From Rotaria socialis (taxonomy: Eukaryota > Rotifera > Eurotatoria > Philodinida > Philodinidae): a DNA stretch of 64,000 bases. Location of the stretch: contig CAJNYU010002985.1 of NCBI GenBank assembly GCA_905331475.1, positions 186,001-250,000 on the forward strand. The letters are read 5' to 3'. Within the stretch, counting starts at the first letter, position 1; each line of letters begins with the position of its first letter. Position numbers and translations under genes: made by a program. The notes beneath the pieces are model-generated. The model saw nothing but the letters and a program-made list of their open reading frames with translations. It had not been told where the DNA came from and did not search any database. Shown piece by piece: positions 1 to 12,897 of the stretch.

Positions 1-289
1 TGTTTGGATCCAGCATTTGAAAAACTTGTCAATCCACCGAAATCAGCAGGAGGTAATTCAAAATACTATAATGCAGATGTTTATGATTATATTATTTGTT
101 TTCCAAGAAAAAGTTGTCTGTCCAAATAGAACATGTCACAGAGAACTCGGTGCAGTTATTTTACTCTCACGTAATGCACCAGGATATGCATTACAAATAT
201 CGTCATTGAAATTTTTCATTGGTAATGAAATGCTTCCGCGTCTTTTTAAAAAATGGAGTCAATATCAAGGCTATATGCAGCCATTGTGA
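1..289 (+). CDS. RIG-I-like receptor, C-terminal regulatory domain (3' end of gene)
   Basis: This is the last part of a gene that begins before the window. Exons are ..1-52 and 108-289, with a 55-bp GT-AG intron (53-107). The spliced end contains LDPAFEKL, then KVVCPNRTCHRELGAV, then FKKWSQY, and stops at 287-289. This matches the second half of the RIG-I/MDA5/LGP2 C-terminal domain, the zinc-bound module that senses viral double-stranded or 5'-triphosphate RNA. The TPEFKEL-like segment comes first, then a C-x4-C pair followed by a Gly, then a KW pair. The C-x4-C spacing equals that of human RIG-I (C864/C869). The first zinc cysteine pair and the helicase lie outside the window. At the position of the RIG-I lysine that contacts the RNA end (K888) I read Gln, though the alignment is by eye. 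It could instead be a Dicer-related helicase with the same domain. Confidence 0.66.
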   Translation, partial: VWIQHLKNLSIHRNQQEVIQNTIMQMFMIILFVFQEKVVCPNRTCHRELGAVILLSRNAPGYALQISSLKFFIGNEMLPRLFKKWSQYQGYMQPL

Positions 290-1414
290 TTTTGTTTTTG
301 TGTGTTTACTCAGTTCAATTGGGACAGTAAACCAGAAGCTCAGTCAAAATTTTATTTTTAATTATAGAAATAAATATTTTTTTAAAATAAACTGTGTTTC
401 TTATATTACTGAAAAGTTAATTTAATGATGATGTTTTTTTTTTTTATAATATCCCTAGTCTAACCTTTTTTTTTGCAAGCGCATGCAATTCTTCACTTTC
501 TTGATCAACAAAGTCAAGAACTATGGTCACATCTTGAGGAAAGACATGAGGTCTTTCGGTGAGCTCAAGTTCTTAAACTTCTTGCTTATGCACTTAAATT
601 TTTATCTAAGCGTTTATGTTATTAAAGAACTTTTCAATTTTACCTTCAAAATAACTCAACTTGTAATAACAATGTATAGTTGCATTTTTTTGTAACTCAT
701 GCAAATATTCAAACGCTTGTCCTGAGCAAGAAAGTCATGCACTAGGGTACTTTCAATATGTTTTGCTTGTTTTGAAATGTATGTTGTTTTTTTTGAAAAT
801 TGCTTTTAGAAGTATGACTTACGAGCTAAATGCATTCCTTTAGGTCATGAGTACAGATAACAACGATTTAAAATATATGTGAATAGCATACTAACATAGT
901 CAAATGACGCGTAATTCAAGATAAAAAAAATGAATGAACGAACGAACGAATGAAATATGATTAATATCCATTTACGAGTTGTTTATCATACACACTGGAG
1001 AAAACGATATATTCTTTTCCTGACTAGCTTCAAGTTCAACAAAGGTTCAAGTAAGCTTGCATAAATATTATTCTTCATTCTCATTAGTTGAAGAAATTAA
1101 TCATTATATAGCGATTATAATATTTATATAGCACTGATTCATACTGTTGGCAATAGCTTGTCGGCTTTCGTTCTTAAGAAAATAAGTGCGAAGAAGTCGA
1201 TGTTATTAATGAATCAATACCAATTTGCCAGCATATTAAGACGAGTCTATTAAAATCAGCATCGTCACTGAAAATAGTATAGTTTATCTCTACTGAAGAG
1301 TGACCTCTATCGTACAAATTATAAGATCATTCTAAAACGTTTAAAGTGTTTTCACTATCATTTATTTAGTTAACAATATTGTTATCAATATTTAACTGTT
1401 CTATATATCTTGAA
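290..1414. other. Intergenic, RLR 3' flank and Pumilio 5' region
   Basis: This stretch is AT-rich. A short reading of protein-like character lies between a splice-like acceptor near 478 and a GT near 550, but nothing connects it to either neighbour. A GAAC/GAAT tetranucleotide run lies near 930-950. I see no other gene. Confidence 0.5.
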
Positions 1415-4400
1415 ATGGCTACAAACTATCTTCCAAATCTTATCGAAGGTAAAATATCCATCTCATGGCGGTCAACTACATAAAGAACGTAAGAAGAGTA
1501 CACGTTATGTTTCTATTGCTATGCTGATTATTTACAATTTTTAGGTCATTGTTTATTATACATTATTCGCGTGTATTTTATAAAAGTACATCGTCGCGCG
1601 TGGTTGCCGTCGCTATCATCCCTTTTGTCAATTGTTCATAGTGTACATAGGCCTTGTCTATCTATTCCCTTTTCGTGTCTTGAATTTATTTCGACGTTTT
1701 GTACCTATGTAAAAAAAACAAAAACAAAAAGTGACCAATCTATCTTCATCAATTTATACGAGCGAATTGTGGTTAATTATTTTGAACATTTTTGTATCTC
1801 TGGTCAATTAATTTCTTTTTGTTTCATACTTTCTACATATTAAATACGGTAGGTAAAATTCGAATAATTAGAAGAAAAAAAAATATCTATTTATTACATA
1901 TAGTTAATAATATACGACACATAATATGTGGTCATCACAAAGTAATACAGACTATAATGCCAACGGTAACGAGAAAAAAATATAGGAGTGTTTGAATTCA
2001 TTATTTATTTTTCTCTATTTTTCAGAGCGTTCAGCTCATTCTATTTCACAACCAATTAATATGCCGAATCGATCATCGGATATAACATCAGGCTATACTG
2101 ATCCACATAGTGCTGTTTTTTCACCAAAATCAACGGATCCAGCAAATCTCGGTGTTAATATGTGTATTAATATACTAGAAGGTGATAATTCTCCACGTGT
2201 AAAAGATAATACAATTAAAGATGTTTCACAACGTTTACAAAACATGAAAATTTATGTAAGTAAACAGTTTTCACTTTGTTATCATCTGCACACAAAAAAA
2301 GACTTCAGTAATTTATCGAGTAAAGACGATTTGTTTCGCAATGCTTCGTTTATATTCTTTCGACTACATGTTACATAAATTTTAGCGTCCTTGATTATTC
2401 ATTTGGGGAATAAAAAAAAGCAAAGTTTAGGACGTTTCTTAGTATCGATCTACTTCCGTTGAAAAATGTCGTGAGAACTGACAAAGGTCTCATCTTGTTA
2501 AGAATAGGTTATAGTTTTAAATCAAAATAAATTTTTGTTACACATTCGTTATTTGAGTTTCGATTACATTGAAACCGTACGAGTGACTTTTTTCAGGCGA
2601 TTATATAATCGGTTTGCAAATATATCACTCAATAATTGATTTTGTGTACATTCCACAGAAACAAGAGTGACTTGATTATAGTCTATGATCTTTCGTGCAT
2701 CCATAAAAAATATAGGGTCGACCTATTCATCGGTTTTGTATTTATAGGTGATAGAATCACATTATATCTTTTTCCCTTCTTCCAATATTATGCAACTACT
2801 TATTTTAGTAATCTATCACGCGCTTATTCTAACTTGACATTCTTTTTCCGTGACGCTACATAATTTAAAACTAGCTTATATTTGATAAATATCATGATTT
2901 TCCTTCGAGTAAAAAGCTAACGAAGAGAATGGTTCATTTGACTCAAACCAAACACTACCGTTAGAACAAAATATTTAAATTCCTATGATGTTTAATGGCT
3001 TCTCGTGTTGCATACATCTTTCACAAGAGTTATATAGTAGCTGTTTGTTTTGAATAAATATTTGACGATAACAATGTGTTCGTTAGCATTAGAAAAAGTT
3101 TTTGTTTTAAAAATAACTATTTCCTCCCATGTCTCAATGATAGTTTCGAATGAAGTATCTATTTTTTTAGTAGTCATTCTAGTGATGTATTGGCAAATAA
3201 AAATTGGTTAGACATCATACGAGAAAATAAAATTGCTTTTATTCATCTTATGTGAAGTACTCTTCGCTGCCATATACTCACATTTCATAGTGAAAATTTC
3301 ATCTTAACATAACCGCGTAGTAGTTTGCAAAAAAAGTGATTGTATAACTTTTGAAAGGATAAACAAATCCAGCCTGTAACTGTAATGCTCGGACAAATGT
3401 CGAACCTCCTTATTAAGAGAAGAAACTTGAAAAGTATTGATCACATGATTTGAAGAATTTCAAGTGCATAAGAGGAAACATTTGCAAATGATGGATAATG
3501 GACCAGTCATCTTTCGAGAGTGTCCATAAAGCTCGTTTACCTTGATCGTAAAGCTAACAATTGCTAATAGAACATATGCAATAAGGAAATATCGAACCCA
3601 ATTGCTCTAGAAAGCAAATATTCACGTTTTACTCCAATATCTACTATCTATTTAGACTGACAGTGATAATGATAAAAAATCAAATGATTATCATGTTGAC
3701 GATCGTAAATCTGACGAAACAGTTGGTGATAATGTATTAAAAAGTTCGGTTCATAAGCCATCACCACGTTCATCACCTGGCCATATAAATACAAATTTAA
3801 CCAATGGCACTACCATTGAAAATCTTTCATCAACAAATACAATGGGTTCAAATGATGATAATCACGATGGCGGCTTACAATCAACCCATCAAATGATCAA
3901 TGGTCTACAAACATCATCTTTACCAATACCATTTCAACAAATGCAGGCAGACAATCATCAACAGCAAATGTTACTTTATCAACAGCAACAACAAGAAGCG
4001 TAATTAAATTTAAAATGAAATTATTGGCAAAGATTATTTTTGTTTTTTGCTTTTAGCTATCAAGCACAATATCCAAGAATGCAACAACAACAACAACAAC
4101 AACAACAACAAACAGCTCACTATGAAATTGATCCACGTACAAATAATTTTCAACCATTTGATTATACATTAATTCAACCTCATTCGTATGCTAAATCGTT
4201 GTTGGATTTTTTTTTCATCTAAAACTTTCTTGTTGTTTTCTTTTCTGACAGATTTGAAAGTCAATCTATCATATCAGCTTTCAATCCTCAAGCATCAGGC
4301 ACATCACAACAAGATGCTCAATTGGCTGGCTTAACTCAAACACCATTGATGTCATGGCTCTCATCTGCCGTAGCTGCACAACAGTCATCAGCCAATCAAC

Positions 4401-7400
4401 AAGCATCATATTTACCATCATCAAATCAATATATTATCAATAGTAATCAAGATAACTATCTACAATCGTTGGCTAATTTTCATCAATCATCAGCCACGCA
4501 TCCATCATTTCAACCTCAATATTGGTCAGCAGTACCAACTGCTGTTATGTTCCCAGCACCACCACCGCAAACTATCTTAACACAACAGCAACAATTAAAT
4601 AATGAACAACAATCTCCACAATCGAAAGCTAATAATAACAATAATACTAATCGACCAATGACGCCGCCAAATTCAACCGATCTATTAAATGCATCTCAAT
4701 CAAATCAACAACAAACACAATATATCAACATGTCACGTGCTGCACAAACACCAGGTAATAAATCAATAGGTTAGATTGTAATGAAAATGAAATTGTTCAT
4801 GTTTTTTTTCTTCTAGTTAACTTTCCGTTTTATGCGGCTGCATCGCCAACATTTCTGGATCCTAACTTGATGATGCAAACATCAAGACAGCCAGCTGGCT
4901 CACCAGGACTTCGTATGTATCCACAACAAGTACCAATACCAAGTAAATTTTGTTTTTCTTTGAAAAACTCCGCTATTCATATAAACTTAATATTTTCTCT
5001 TAGTTAATACAAATAATCAAGGTGGACTTTATGGTAGTCCAGTTGCAAGTTCACTTTCAAGTTCATTCAATGGTATGTGAGACACTAATCAATAGAATAG
5101 GAAATTCGATTCGAAATATGATAAAAATTCATTTGAGATAAGATCAAACAATTATTGTCTTTTAATAATTTACTACCAAGGAATTGGTGAATGTAAGATT
5201 TTTTTCATGGTCGACATAGATGATGATGCTTCTCAATAGATTAGAGTTCATTGCCAATACTCAATCAGTCTATTGAATTTGTTTTCTCATCATAGATGTT
5301 TATACAGTTCCAACACAACGGCGTGATGGTCAAATGGCTGATTTCTCTCGATATCCTGGCGATCCTCGTTTATCTAAACAAGGTCAACAACAGCAGCAAC
5401 AACAACAACAACAACAAGCGCCTTTATTTCATGGTCAAATCAGTGGTTTACCACCATCGCCTGCCTATAATGGTTTAATTCCTTCTATGACACCTCCACC
5501 AACATCAAATGCAGCTACATTTGATGGACTTTTTAATACCCGATTTTTTCCACCACAAGGACAACAAACAACTGGATCACAACAACCAATGCTTAATGGT
5601 AATGATATGTATGTTGGCCGTCGTAGTGTTGGTAGTATCAGTGGCGCCATGCCAAGTTTCTATCCTCCAAATGTATTTGGTAATAATGGAAATAATACTA
5701 ATACTAATAATTTGAATAGTAATGGTAATGGTGCTGGTCGGGATTCGAATATGATTCGTAGCAAACTATTAGATGATTTTCGTAATAGTCGTATGCCAAA
5801 TTTACAATTACGTGATGTTATTGGTCATTTTGCTGAATTTTCAATGGACCAACACGGTTCAAGATTTATTCAACAAAAACTTGAACGTGCAACCAATGCT
5901 GAAAAGGATTTAGTTTTTAAAGAAATTCTTCCTAATGCAGCACAGCTTATGACTGATGTTTTTGGAAATTATGTTATTCAAGTAAACCATAGTTTTATTT
6001 ATTTTTCACGTTTTTTCTTCAAAATTTCGTCTTTTTAGAAATTTTTTGAATTCGGCACAACAGAACATAAAGGTTATTTAGCTCAACGTATACGCGGTAA
6101 TGTATTAACACTTGCATTGCAAATGTACGGTTGTCGTGTTATACAAAAAGCTGTTGAGACATTACCAGTCGAATATCAAGTGCCAATATCACGTGAATTA
6201 GAAGGTAATATTATTAAATGTATTGAAGATCAAAATGGAAATCATGTTATACAAAAATGTATTGAATGTTGCTCAACTGAAGGCATTGAATTTATTATAC
6301 GTGATGTAACAAGACAAGTATATACATTATCAACACATCCATATGGTTGTCGTGTTATACAACGTATACTTGAAAACTGTAAAGAAATACAATCACGACC
6401 AATACTTGATATATTACATAATGAATTAGAAAATCTTGTACAAGACCAATATGGTAAGAGATTTCTTTTGTACAGCAACAGAAGTACTATGAAATATTAC
6501 GCATCAATCAGAAAAATACTCTTCCTATTACATCAATATCCGTTAGTTGGTGGAGTCGAAGACCGTTTTTTCCGGAACGACATCACCCCTACACTGGTTA
6601 AAACACTGATTGAGTGTGATTATGTTTGTTTACGTTCACACCCAAATAACATAGTACTGAAGAAAACAGGATCAGCGCTGAATTACATGAACGATACATG
6701 AGATGAATAAATATATATATATGTATGTTTCTTTGTTTGAAATAGGTAATTATGTTATTCAACATGTATTAGAGCATGGAAAAGTTGAAGATCGCACTAG
6801 AATCATTACTGCAATTAGTGGTCGTGTACTTCAATTATCACAGCATAAATTTGCAAGGTGTGCTAATGAGCTAAATTTGTAGATTCAAGTTTTAAAGTTC
6901 TTTGTGTTTTAGTAATGTTGTGGAAAAATGTGTAACCTATGCAACTAGAGATGAAAAAAGACAACTTATTGATGAAGTAGTTTCATTTGGGGATGGGTAA
7001 ATAAAAGTTTCACTTCATATCGATGACAAAAAAAATATTGTTTTCATTTTTTTAGACCGAATTGTGCTTTGTTAATAATGATGAAGGATCAATTTGCCAA
7101 TTATGTTGTACAAAAAGTGAGTTATTTATAGAGAAAAAAACAATGCAAAGAGCAATCGTATAAAACACAGTTCAGAAAATCTTTACAAATGACTTCAGGC
7201 GTCAGAAATACCTTTTAAAAACAACTATCTATTTCCTTCCGACGGCGGCCTGTAAAATCTGTGGCAAACATGTTCAGCAACAATGTCGTTTTAGCGCTAA
7301 CGGCACTTACTAAAACATTATGAAAGTTACGCATTCATTGGCAGCGGATATATTTTTAAAGTTTTTACCGCTGTTCGATTGACACGTTCATTTGAAAAGT

Positions 7401-9317
7401 ATCAGGTACTTCGTAAATGTCTTTAAGTTCATATCAAATGAATTCCAATCGATGAAACACGATCAGAAATTTACTTCAATAGAAAGTGCAAATATCGTTT
7501 TATCCCCATAAAATCATGCGTTAATTAAAACTTTTCTCTTAGTCATTATTTAGAACGGTGGATGTTTATAGGAAAAAATTACAGCATTAATTTAAGCATT
7601 TTCTCAATTTCTACGTAAAAGCGGCTTCTAATATAAGCTTGGCTTTTTGTGAAACTTTTAATTTGTATCCAACCGTCGACTTCGCCTTCGTTTCTATGCA
7701 AGAAAAAACACAAAACATCGATTTTCTTTTGCAAGCCTTGTAGATCTCAGCTAGTAAATTAAAAACTCTAGAAAAAATTTTAATCGACATACCAATGAAC
7801 CATTTATCGAGGTATTATTTAGTATCGATATTATTTGAATGTCAGAGAGACAATAGTTATTGACTCATTGCACTAGATGCTGGCCAAAGTGCAACAATGT
7901 TATTTCGATGATAAGACTGTGTTGATGAAAGATAAGAATATAATTTGTCTTTTTTTCACAGACAATTTCATGATCATATATGAAATTTAATCAATAAAAC
8001 GATGGCTAAAGAGTTATCTTTGATGTGCATATCAAATTTTCGTAGAGTTCTATTTCAAAATCGAGAATCACTTATTCTATATCTGGTTGATATTTTCTTT
8101 TATAGTCATGAATATTTATATGTGTGCAATGAATAGAACTATTATCTCAGGAAATGTATATGTTGATCGAACTGTAAGAATAAATAAGGCCAATGCCGTT
8201 TTTCATGCGATAATTATAAATGCAGATTAATAGAAATTCCTTATTTTTCTATTGTCCTAAGAGATTTAAAAAATATATATCGAGATTGGATCAGTTGATT
8301 GTAGTAATGTCGAAAAAGGATCGATATTCTCGATAGAATTATCCGAGTTTTTATTAGTCTAGGATAAATAGAACAAGGGAGTTTTGGTTGAAAGTAATTA
8401 CTTCCTTATTCAAAAACTAATTAGATTTGTAACAGAAAAGTAAGCGTACGAAGTTATAAAATATTGATAAGTTTACACGTACCGTATGGTTCTTTTTGTT
8501 TTGTATAAATTTCTCTTTCTCTGGAAAAAATCTACGAAAATTTGCTGTATATCGGTCTACAAAGGATATTATGTCTGATACTTTTGAAAGGTTATTTTAC
8601 TCTAAATGCTCACTCTATCGTTGTTATGAAACAATAAAATCCTCCCGGCAATTTTCCTTTTAAACCTAATCGAGATAAAACCAGCACGTTTTTATCCTAT
8701 AGAAAGCCAAAATTCCATTTCTAAGGAATCTACTATTAATAGCGCATCTCAAAAGATAAGAATTACTGACATGAAATCATTCACCACTATGAATGGAATT
8801 GCTCATGTCGTAACAATAATTTTTTTTTCTTTTGGTAAGTATATTCATGCTATTTCCCGACACATTCTAATCAATGTCTTTGTTTTTCAATTCGCTGAAT
8901 AAGAAAAATAATGTACTCATTCGCAATAAAAGGCATTGTATTAGGGTAATATTTTAATTTCAATAGGATTTTCTTCTGTGAAAAATAATTTGCCATTTTT
9001 TTTGTCTAAAAATAGAGATCTGTTCAAATCTAGCAAAAACCATACTTACAATTCGAGATTAAAAAGGAAAAGATTCATTAGGTACAATTAATTATAATTT
9101 TCTTTTTTGCAATTAGATGATTGATGTCGCTGACCCTGCTCAACGAAAAGTCCTATTAACAAAAGTTCGTCCACATATACAATCACTTCGTAAATTTACC
9201 TATGGAAAACATATAATAACAAAACTTGAAAAATATTTAAGTAAAAGCTCGGATTTGGGTCCTATGTTAACGCCATCAACGTCAAACTCAAATGGCTTAT
9301 CACATTATGACAACTAA
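1415..9317 (+). CDS. pum: Pumilio-family RNA-binding translational repressor
   Basis: The protein has 997 residues from 13 exons: 1415-1448, 2026-2255, 3656-3999, 4057-4185, 4252-4754, 4817-4942, 5004-5072, 5296-5981, 6039-6453, 6746-6857, 6913-6996, 7056-7116 and 9117-9317. All phases agree. Residues 1 to about 630 are low-complexity, rich in Gln, Asn and Ser, with poly-Q runs coded by CAA. Residues from about 635 on are the Pumilio homology domain with eight repeats. The RNA-reading motifs in order are SRFIQ, NYVIQ, CRVIQ, NHVIQ, CRVIQ, NYVIQ, SNVVE and NYVVQ. In the base-contacting positions these equal the human PUM1/2 code, so the target should be UGUANAUA in mRNA 3' UTRs. The family recruits deadenylases in the cytoplasm. 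The start ATG at 1415 was chosen because its exon splices in frame to the next. Intron 12 is unusually long (2 kb). Confidence 0.93.
6454..6745 (+). other. Pumilio intron 9 with in-frame extension and poly(A) signal
   Basis: Reading straight through the splice donor at 6454 gives about 82 further codons in the Pumilio frame, ending at a TGA at 6699-6701. An AATAAA follows at 6706-6711, before the acceptor AG at 6744-6745. The extension is not repetitive and includes [17 protein letters not shown]. If used as an alternative last exon, it would give a Pumilio with repeats 1-5 and only the start of repeat 6. I do not recognise the added sequence. It may simply be intron sequence that happens to stay open. 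Confidence 0.4.
7117..9116 (+). other. Long Pumilio intron 12
   Basis: A 2.0-kb GT-AG intron separates repeat 8 from the final exon. Most other Pumilio introns are 50-300 bp, apart from introns 1 (577 bp) and 2 (1.4 kb). It is AT-rich. I found no convincing gene, inverted-terminal element or tandem array inside. Confidence 0.6.
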
Positions 9318-10725
9318 CATAATATTTTGTTTGATTTTTGTTTTTCTCTTGTTCTCTCTATTATTCTATAGTTAGATGATTTTGTTTGTTTGTTCATTTA
9401 GTGTGTGCTTTCTTTTTTTTTGCAGTGTGACAGTGGTCGCTGTCAAAACTCTGTTTTTTTCTGTTGTGTATATGTATATATACATATATCTACTTTGAAA
9501 AACAGCCTGGCTAAGGCGATGTGTTTTAGTCTTGCCTAGCCGAATACTGTATTCATCATTATCATCATCATAAGAGATTCTTGTTATATTTTGATTTCTT
9601 CTTTTGTTGGCTTATTTGTTTGGTTGTTTTTGCTCAAAAAGGAAAAAGAAAACGGTTCATTATTATGTACAGCTTCTTGTTTATCATCTGTAATTGATGC
9701 GTTCATGTTATAAATATCTCTGTGTATGTTTTGTGTGTAATTCATATATTGTAAAGAAGTTTTTGTATGAAATGTGACACACTTCCTTATCATGGAAAGA
9801 AAAAAAAAGAAAAGTGAATTTATACTAGAACGGTGAAGAGAAAAGGGAAAACATTGAAATAGTTTCAGTGATCGATGCATACATAATTTTTTTTTTCATC
9901 TTTATTATTAAATGCTACCTCCCTTTTTTGCGTCTCAGGAGAATGTGTATAAATATCGCACATTTCGCTATTATACACATACGGTTTTTTTGTCTCTGCT
10001 CTACATGGTCTTTTTTGTATCCACGAACGATTTTGTTTTGTTTTTCCTTTGTCGTTCGTTTCTTTTTTGTTTTTTTTTGTCAAACTTCAATCTATTTAAC
10101 TTGATCTGGTTCTTTATCTATGTAGTGAACGGCCTGATTTTCTTTTTGTTTTTTTTGTTTCTTTCATAAAGTCTCAGTTTTCTTTTCTCTCGCTCTCTCT
10201 CTTTTTTTTGCTCTTTTTCTCTATTCATCTGTTCGCATCACTCATCGTCATGTACTACTAACGAAAAATAAATAGACAGAAAAAATGAAGAAAAATTTCT
10301 CTCGTGATTAACAATTGACAGACAGTAAAACTATATATAGAGATAAATATTCATTTTGTTTGACAGGACTTAAGAAACTCAATGTTGACGTAGAATATTT
10401 TAGTTGCTTGACTATGAACTGATTTTTTACTTAGAATATATTGCTGTTCTTTTTTATTATTAATTAACGTAAGTGGTGATTAAAAGATGCAGACCGGCGA
10501 CAGTTGAGTAGACCGAGTGACAAAGAGTATTCTGTTTAAAAACGGATGCGCCATAATTTTCTTTGCAGTTATCTATCTTGCTTGTGTGTTAATGCAAATA
10601 AAGGTCATTCTTTTTATTTCTTTAGATGACTACGCTTTATAAATAATGTTATACTCTGGTTGATAATCAAATCTTGCAATTCTATCGTGTGATATAAAAT
10701 CGAAGACAATACAATAGACATTAAA
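9318..10725 (+). other. Pumilio 3' UTR and spacer
   Basis: This is a T-rich 3' flank with many TTTTTG and TTTCT runs. An AATAAA at 10267-10272 is a plausible poly(A) signal. No other gene was seen. The end of this stretch should contain the promoter of the first vWA gene. Confidence 0.45.
9473..9480 (+). promoter_or_regulatory. Pumilio response element in the Pumilio 3' UTR
   Basis: TGTATATA matches UGUANAUA exactly, about 155 bases past the Pumilio stop codon. It sits in a palindromic TA-rich stretch, so chance occurrence is plausible. The protein's repeat code predicts binding to this motif. Confidence 0.4.
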
Positions 10726-12024
10726 ATGTATCCGCAACAATATCCGCAAATATCCCAAGCTCCACCACCGTATCAAAACAACATGCAAGGTAATGAACCG
10801 TCCGTTGATTATTTTCGACCTTCCGAAGAACGTATGGCAGATTTTCAACAACTTGTTGCTCGTTATGAAAGTGAGTTTAATTATAATATATAAGAAAATT
10901 TTGCAACAGCAAAAAAAAATTTATTTTTCTTTCAAGTTAACCATACGTTTGCAACTAAATTACGTGTTCTTGAAGGCTACGAAATAGTATTTATCTGTGA
11001 TGATTCAGGATCCATGAATACTCCGCTTGGTAATTTAATTTTAATCGTCTAATATATTTTTAGTTAATTAAATTATTGAATATCTTTTTAGGCGATCTTT
11101 CTGGTCCTTTTGACAAACTTCCATCTCGATGTATGATGAAATCGATCAATATTTGAATATTAATTCTATGTTTATAGGGGATGAATTAAAACAAACCGTA
11201 TCGATTGTTGTCGATCTAGCGAGTGTTTTTGATCCGGACGGCGTTGATATTTATTTTCTTAATCGGGAACCAATGTTTCATGTTCGTAATTCACAACAAT
11301 TAATTCCTATTTTTGCTGTGCCACCAGCTGGTATGTTTAATAATCCTTCAATGTTTTCTTTTCTATTTAAGCAGTGCTTTTTTTAATTTAATTTTAAAAG
11401 GTCCAACCCCTATCGTGCCCGTTTTTCGACGTGTACTTCGTGATAAACAAAATGAAATAGCAGAACGCAAACTACTGATACTTCTAGCAACTGATGGTGT
11501 ACCAACAGATAATCAAGGTCATCGCGATATTCGTTCTTTTGAATATGTTCTTGCACATGAACGTAAACCGAGCAATCGTATTCCGGTAACAATTATTGCT
11601 TGTACCGGTATACGAAAACAAACCTTTTAAATCTATGATTAGATTTATTAGTATTATTTTTTTCTATGATAGATGATGATGATTGTATTGGATACTTGAA
11701 TGACTGGGATAGAAAAATTCCTAATCTCGATGTTGTCGATGATTATAGAAATGAGAAAAAAGAAATACAAGCTCGGCAGGGAAAAAATTTTCCCTTTAGC
11801 TTTGGTGATGTATGTTAACTGCTTAAAAATAATCCTATTAAAAAGAGTTTCTATTTGATTGAATTTCTATTTTTATATTTAAGTATGTTGTGAAAATTTT
11901 GATGGGTGGTGTGGATAGTTGGTTTGATGATTTAGATGAAAAAAAAGTTTCAACCGATGGTTATGGGCGACCAAGCAAAGATTCTGCCCGCAAACGAAAA
12001 AAGCTTCCTTGTACTATCCTGTAA
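10726..12024 (+). CDS. PPPY-vWA-CaaX protein, paralogue 1
   Basis: The protein has 304 residues from seven exons: 10726-10870, 10937-11029, 11092-11130, 11178-11330, 11401-11607, 11673-11809 and 11884-12024. The N-terminus is Pro/Gln-rich with a PPPY motif at residues 13-16, a WW-domain ligand type. The vWA domain starts near residue 60. Its metal site (MIDAS) signature DDSGS (D70, S72, S74) and the later ATDGVPTD loop with its Asp are both present. The domain ends in FSFGDYVVKILMG. The tail is basic (RKRKK) followed by CTIL, a CaaX box whose final Leu predicts geranylgeranylation. I infer a membrane-anchored adaptor that holds a protein partner through a metal. The substrate or partner is unknown. 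Two same-strand paralogues follow downstream. Confidence 0.85.
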
Positions 12025-12897
12025 TAATGTGTTTATCATAATGAATTGTTTTTCTTACAATTATTGAGCCAATGGCTTTATCTTAGATAAAAATGTTTTC
12101 GTTGAAAAGTTTTTTGAGTGAATTAATTTTTTTGTACCTTTAGAAAACTAAATTTGATGACTTTCTATAGATAATACTTAATGAATTGATCAGATCAAAT
12201 ATGTGACTCTTTATTTATAGATTCGTTTTTCACTTGACAATTATTTTCTTTTTTTATTAACGAATCTAAATGCTTGAACAACATCTAAACGTGAATGATG
12301 TATATACCTTGAATGAATTTTCTTAGAAAAACAATATTAACTATGATATCTCACTCATGGTAGATATAAATATCTGAATGACAAAATATGTATGAAGCCT
12401 TCTTTTGTAAAATTTCTTTGAAATAAACTTTTTTACTATGGAAAGACCGAATTAATAGGTCGTACACGTTGTATTTTCTTGTCTGTTTTTTGTTGTTGCA
12501 TTTACGTCAGAAAATAAGAAAAAGAACGGAGGTACGAAATGATTATTGTGGTCGTAATCAAGATATAGTTTCCCGCTTGTTTTCTCTTGCAGTTTTAGTT
12601 TTCATGTCTCTCATCGTTGTGATGACGCCAGCAAGGAGACAATCATTGAAAGGCCGACGTCAATTGTGACTCAATAACTGCGTTTTTCTTTATTCATGAT
12701 GGTTTAATATTGCATAACAAAGATGTATACATATATACATATATATATATATTTCTAGATTCGTTTCTTTCTGTTTTTCGTTCGAACGAAATTTTTATCT
12801 CTGACGTCAGATAGAAATATCACAGTGAGAACAACAAAAAGGAGAAAAATATTTCATATTACTTTTCATCGTTTAGAAATCCTAATGGTAATCAAAC
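12025..12897. other. Spacer between vWA paralogues 1 and 2
   Basis: It holds the 3' flank of paralogue 1 (AATAAA at 12422-12427), a TA microsatellite near 12725-12752, and the upstream region of paralogue 2 with a CRE-like palindrome. No gene was seen. A 66-codon open frame at 12469-12669 has no protein-like features. Confidence 0.5.
12802..12809. promoter_or_regulatory. CRE-like palindrome upstream of vWA paralogue 2
   Basis: TGACGTCA, the consensus for CREB/ATF bZIP factors, lies about 90 bases before the start codon. A near match (TGACGTCG) lies about 200 bases before paralogue 3. No full match was seen before paralogue 1. Function is inferred from the motif alone. Confidence 0.3.

Noticed and set aside
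479-549. Protein-like stretch flanked by an acceptor-like TTTTTTGCAAG and a GT
   Set aside because: No neighbouring exon joins it in phase and it is only 24 codons; chance is likely.
9865-10169. Overlapping frames on both strands rich in Phe or Lys
   Set aside because: They follow the T-rich Pumilio 3' flank; no protein features.
12469-12669. 66-codon frame between vWA paralogues
   Set aside because: No conservation with the paralogues' flanks and no protein-like features.
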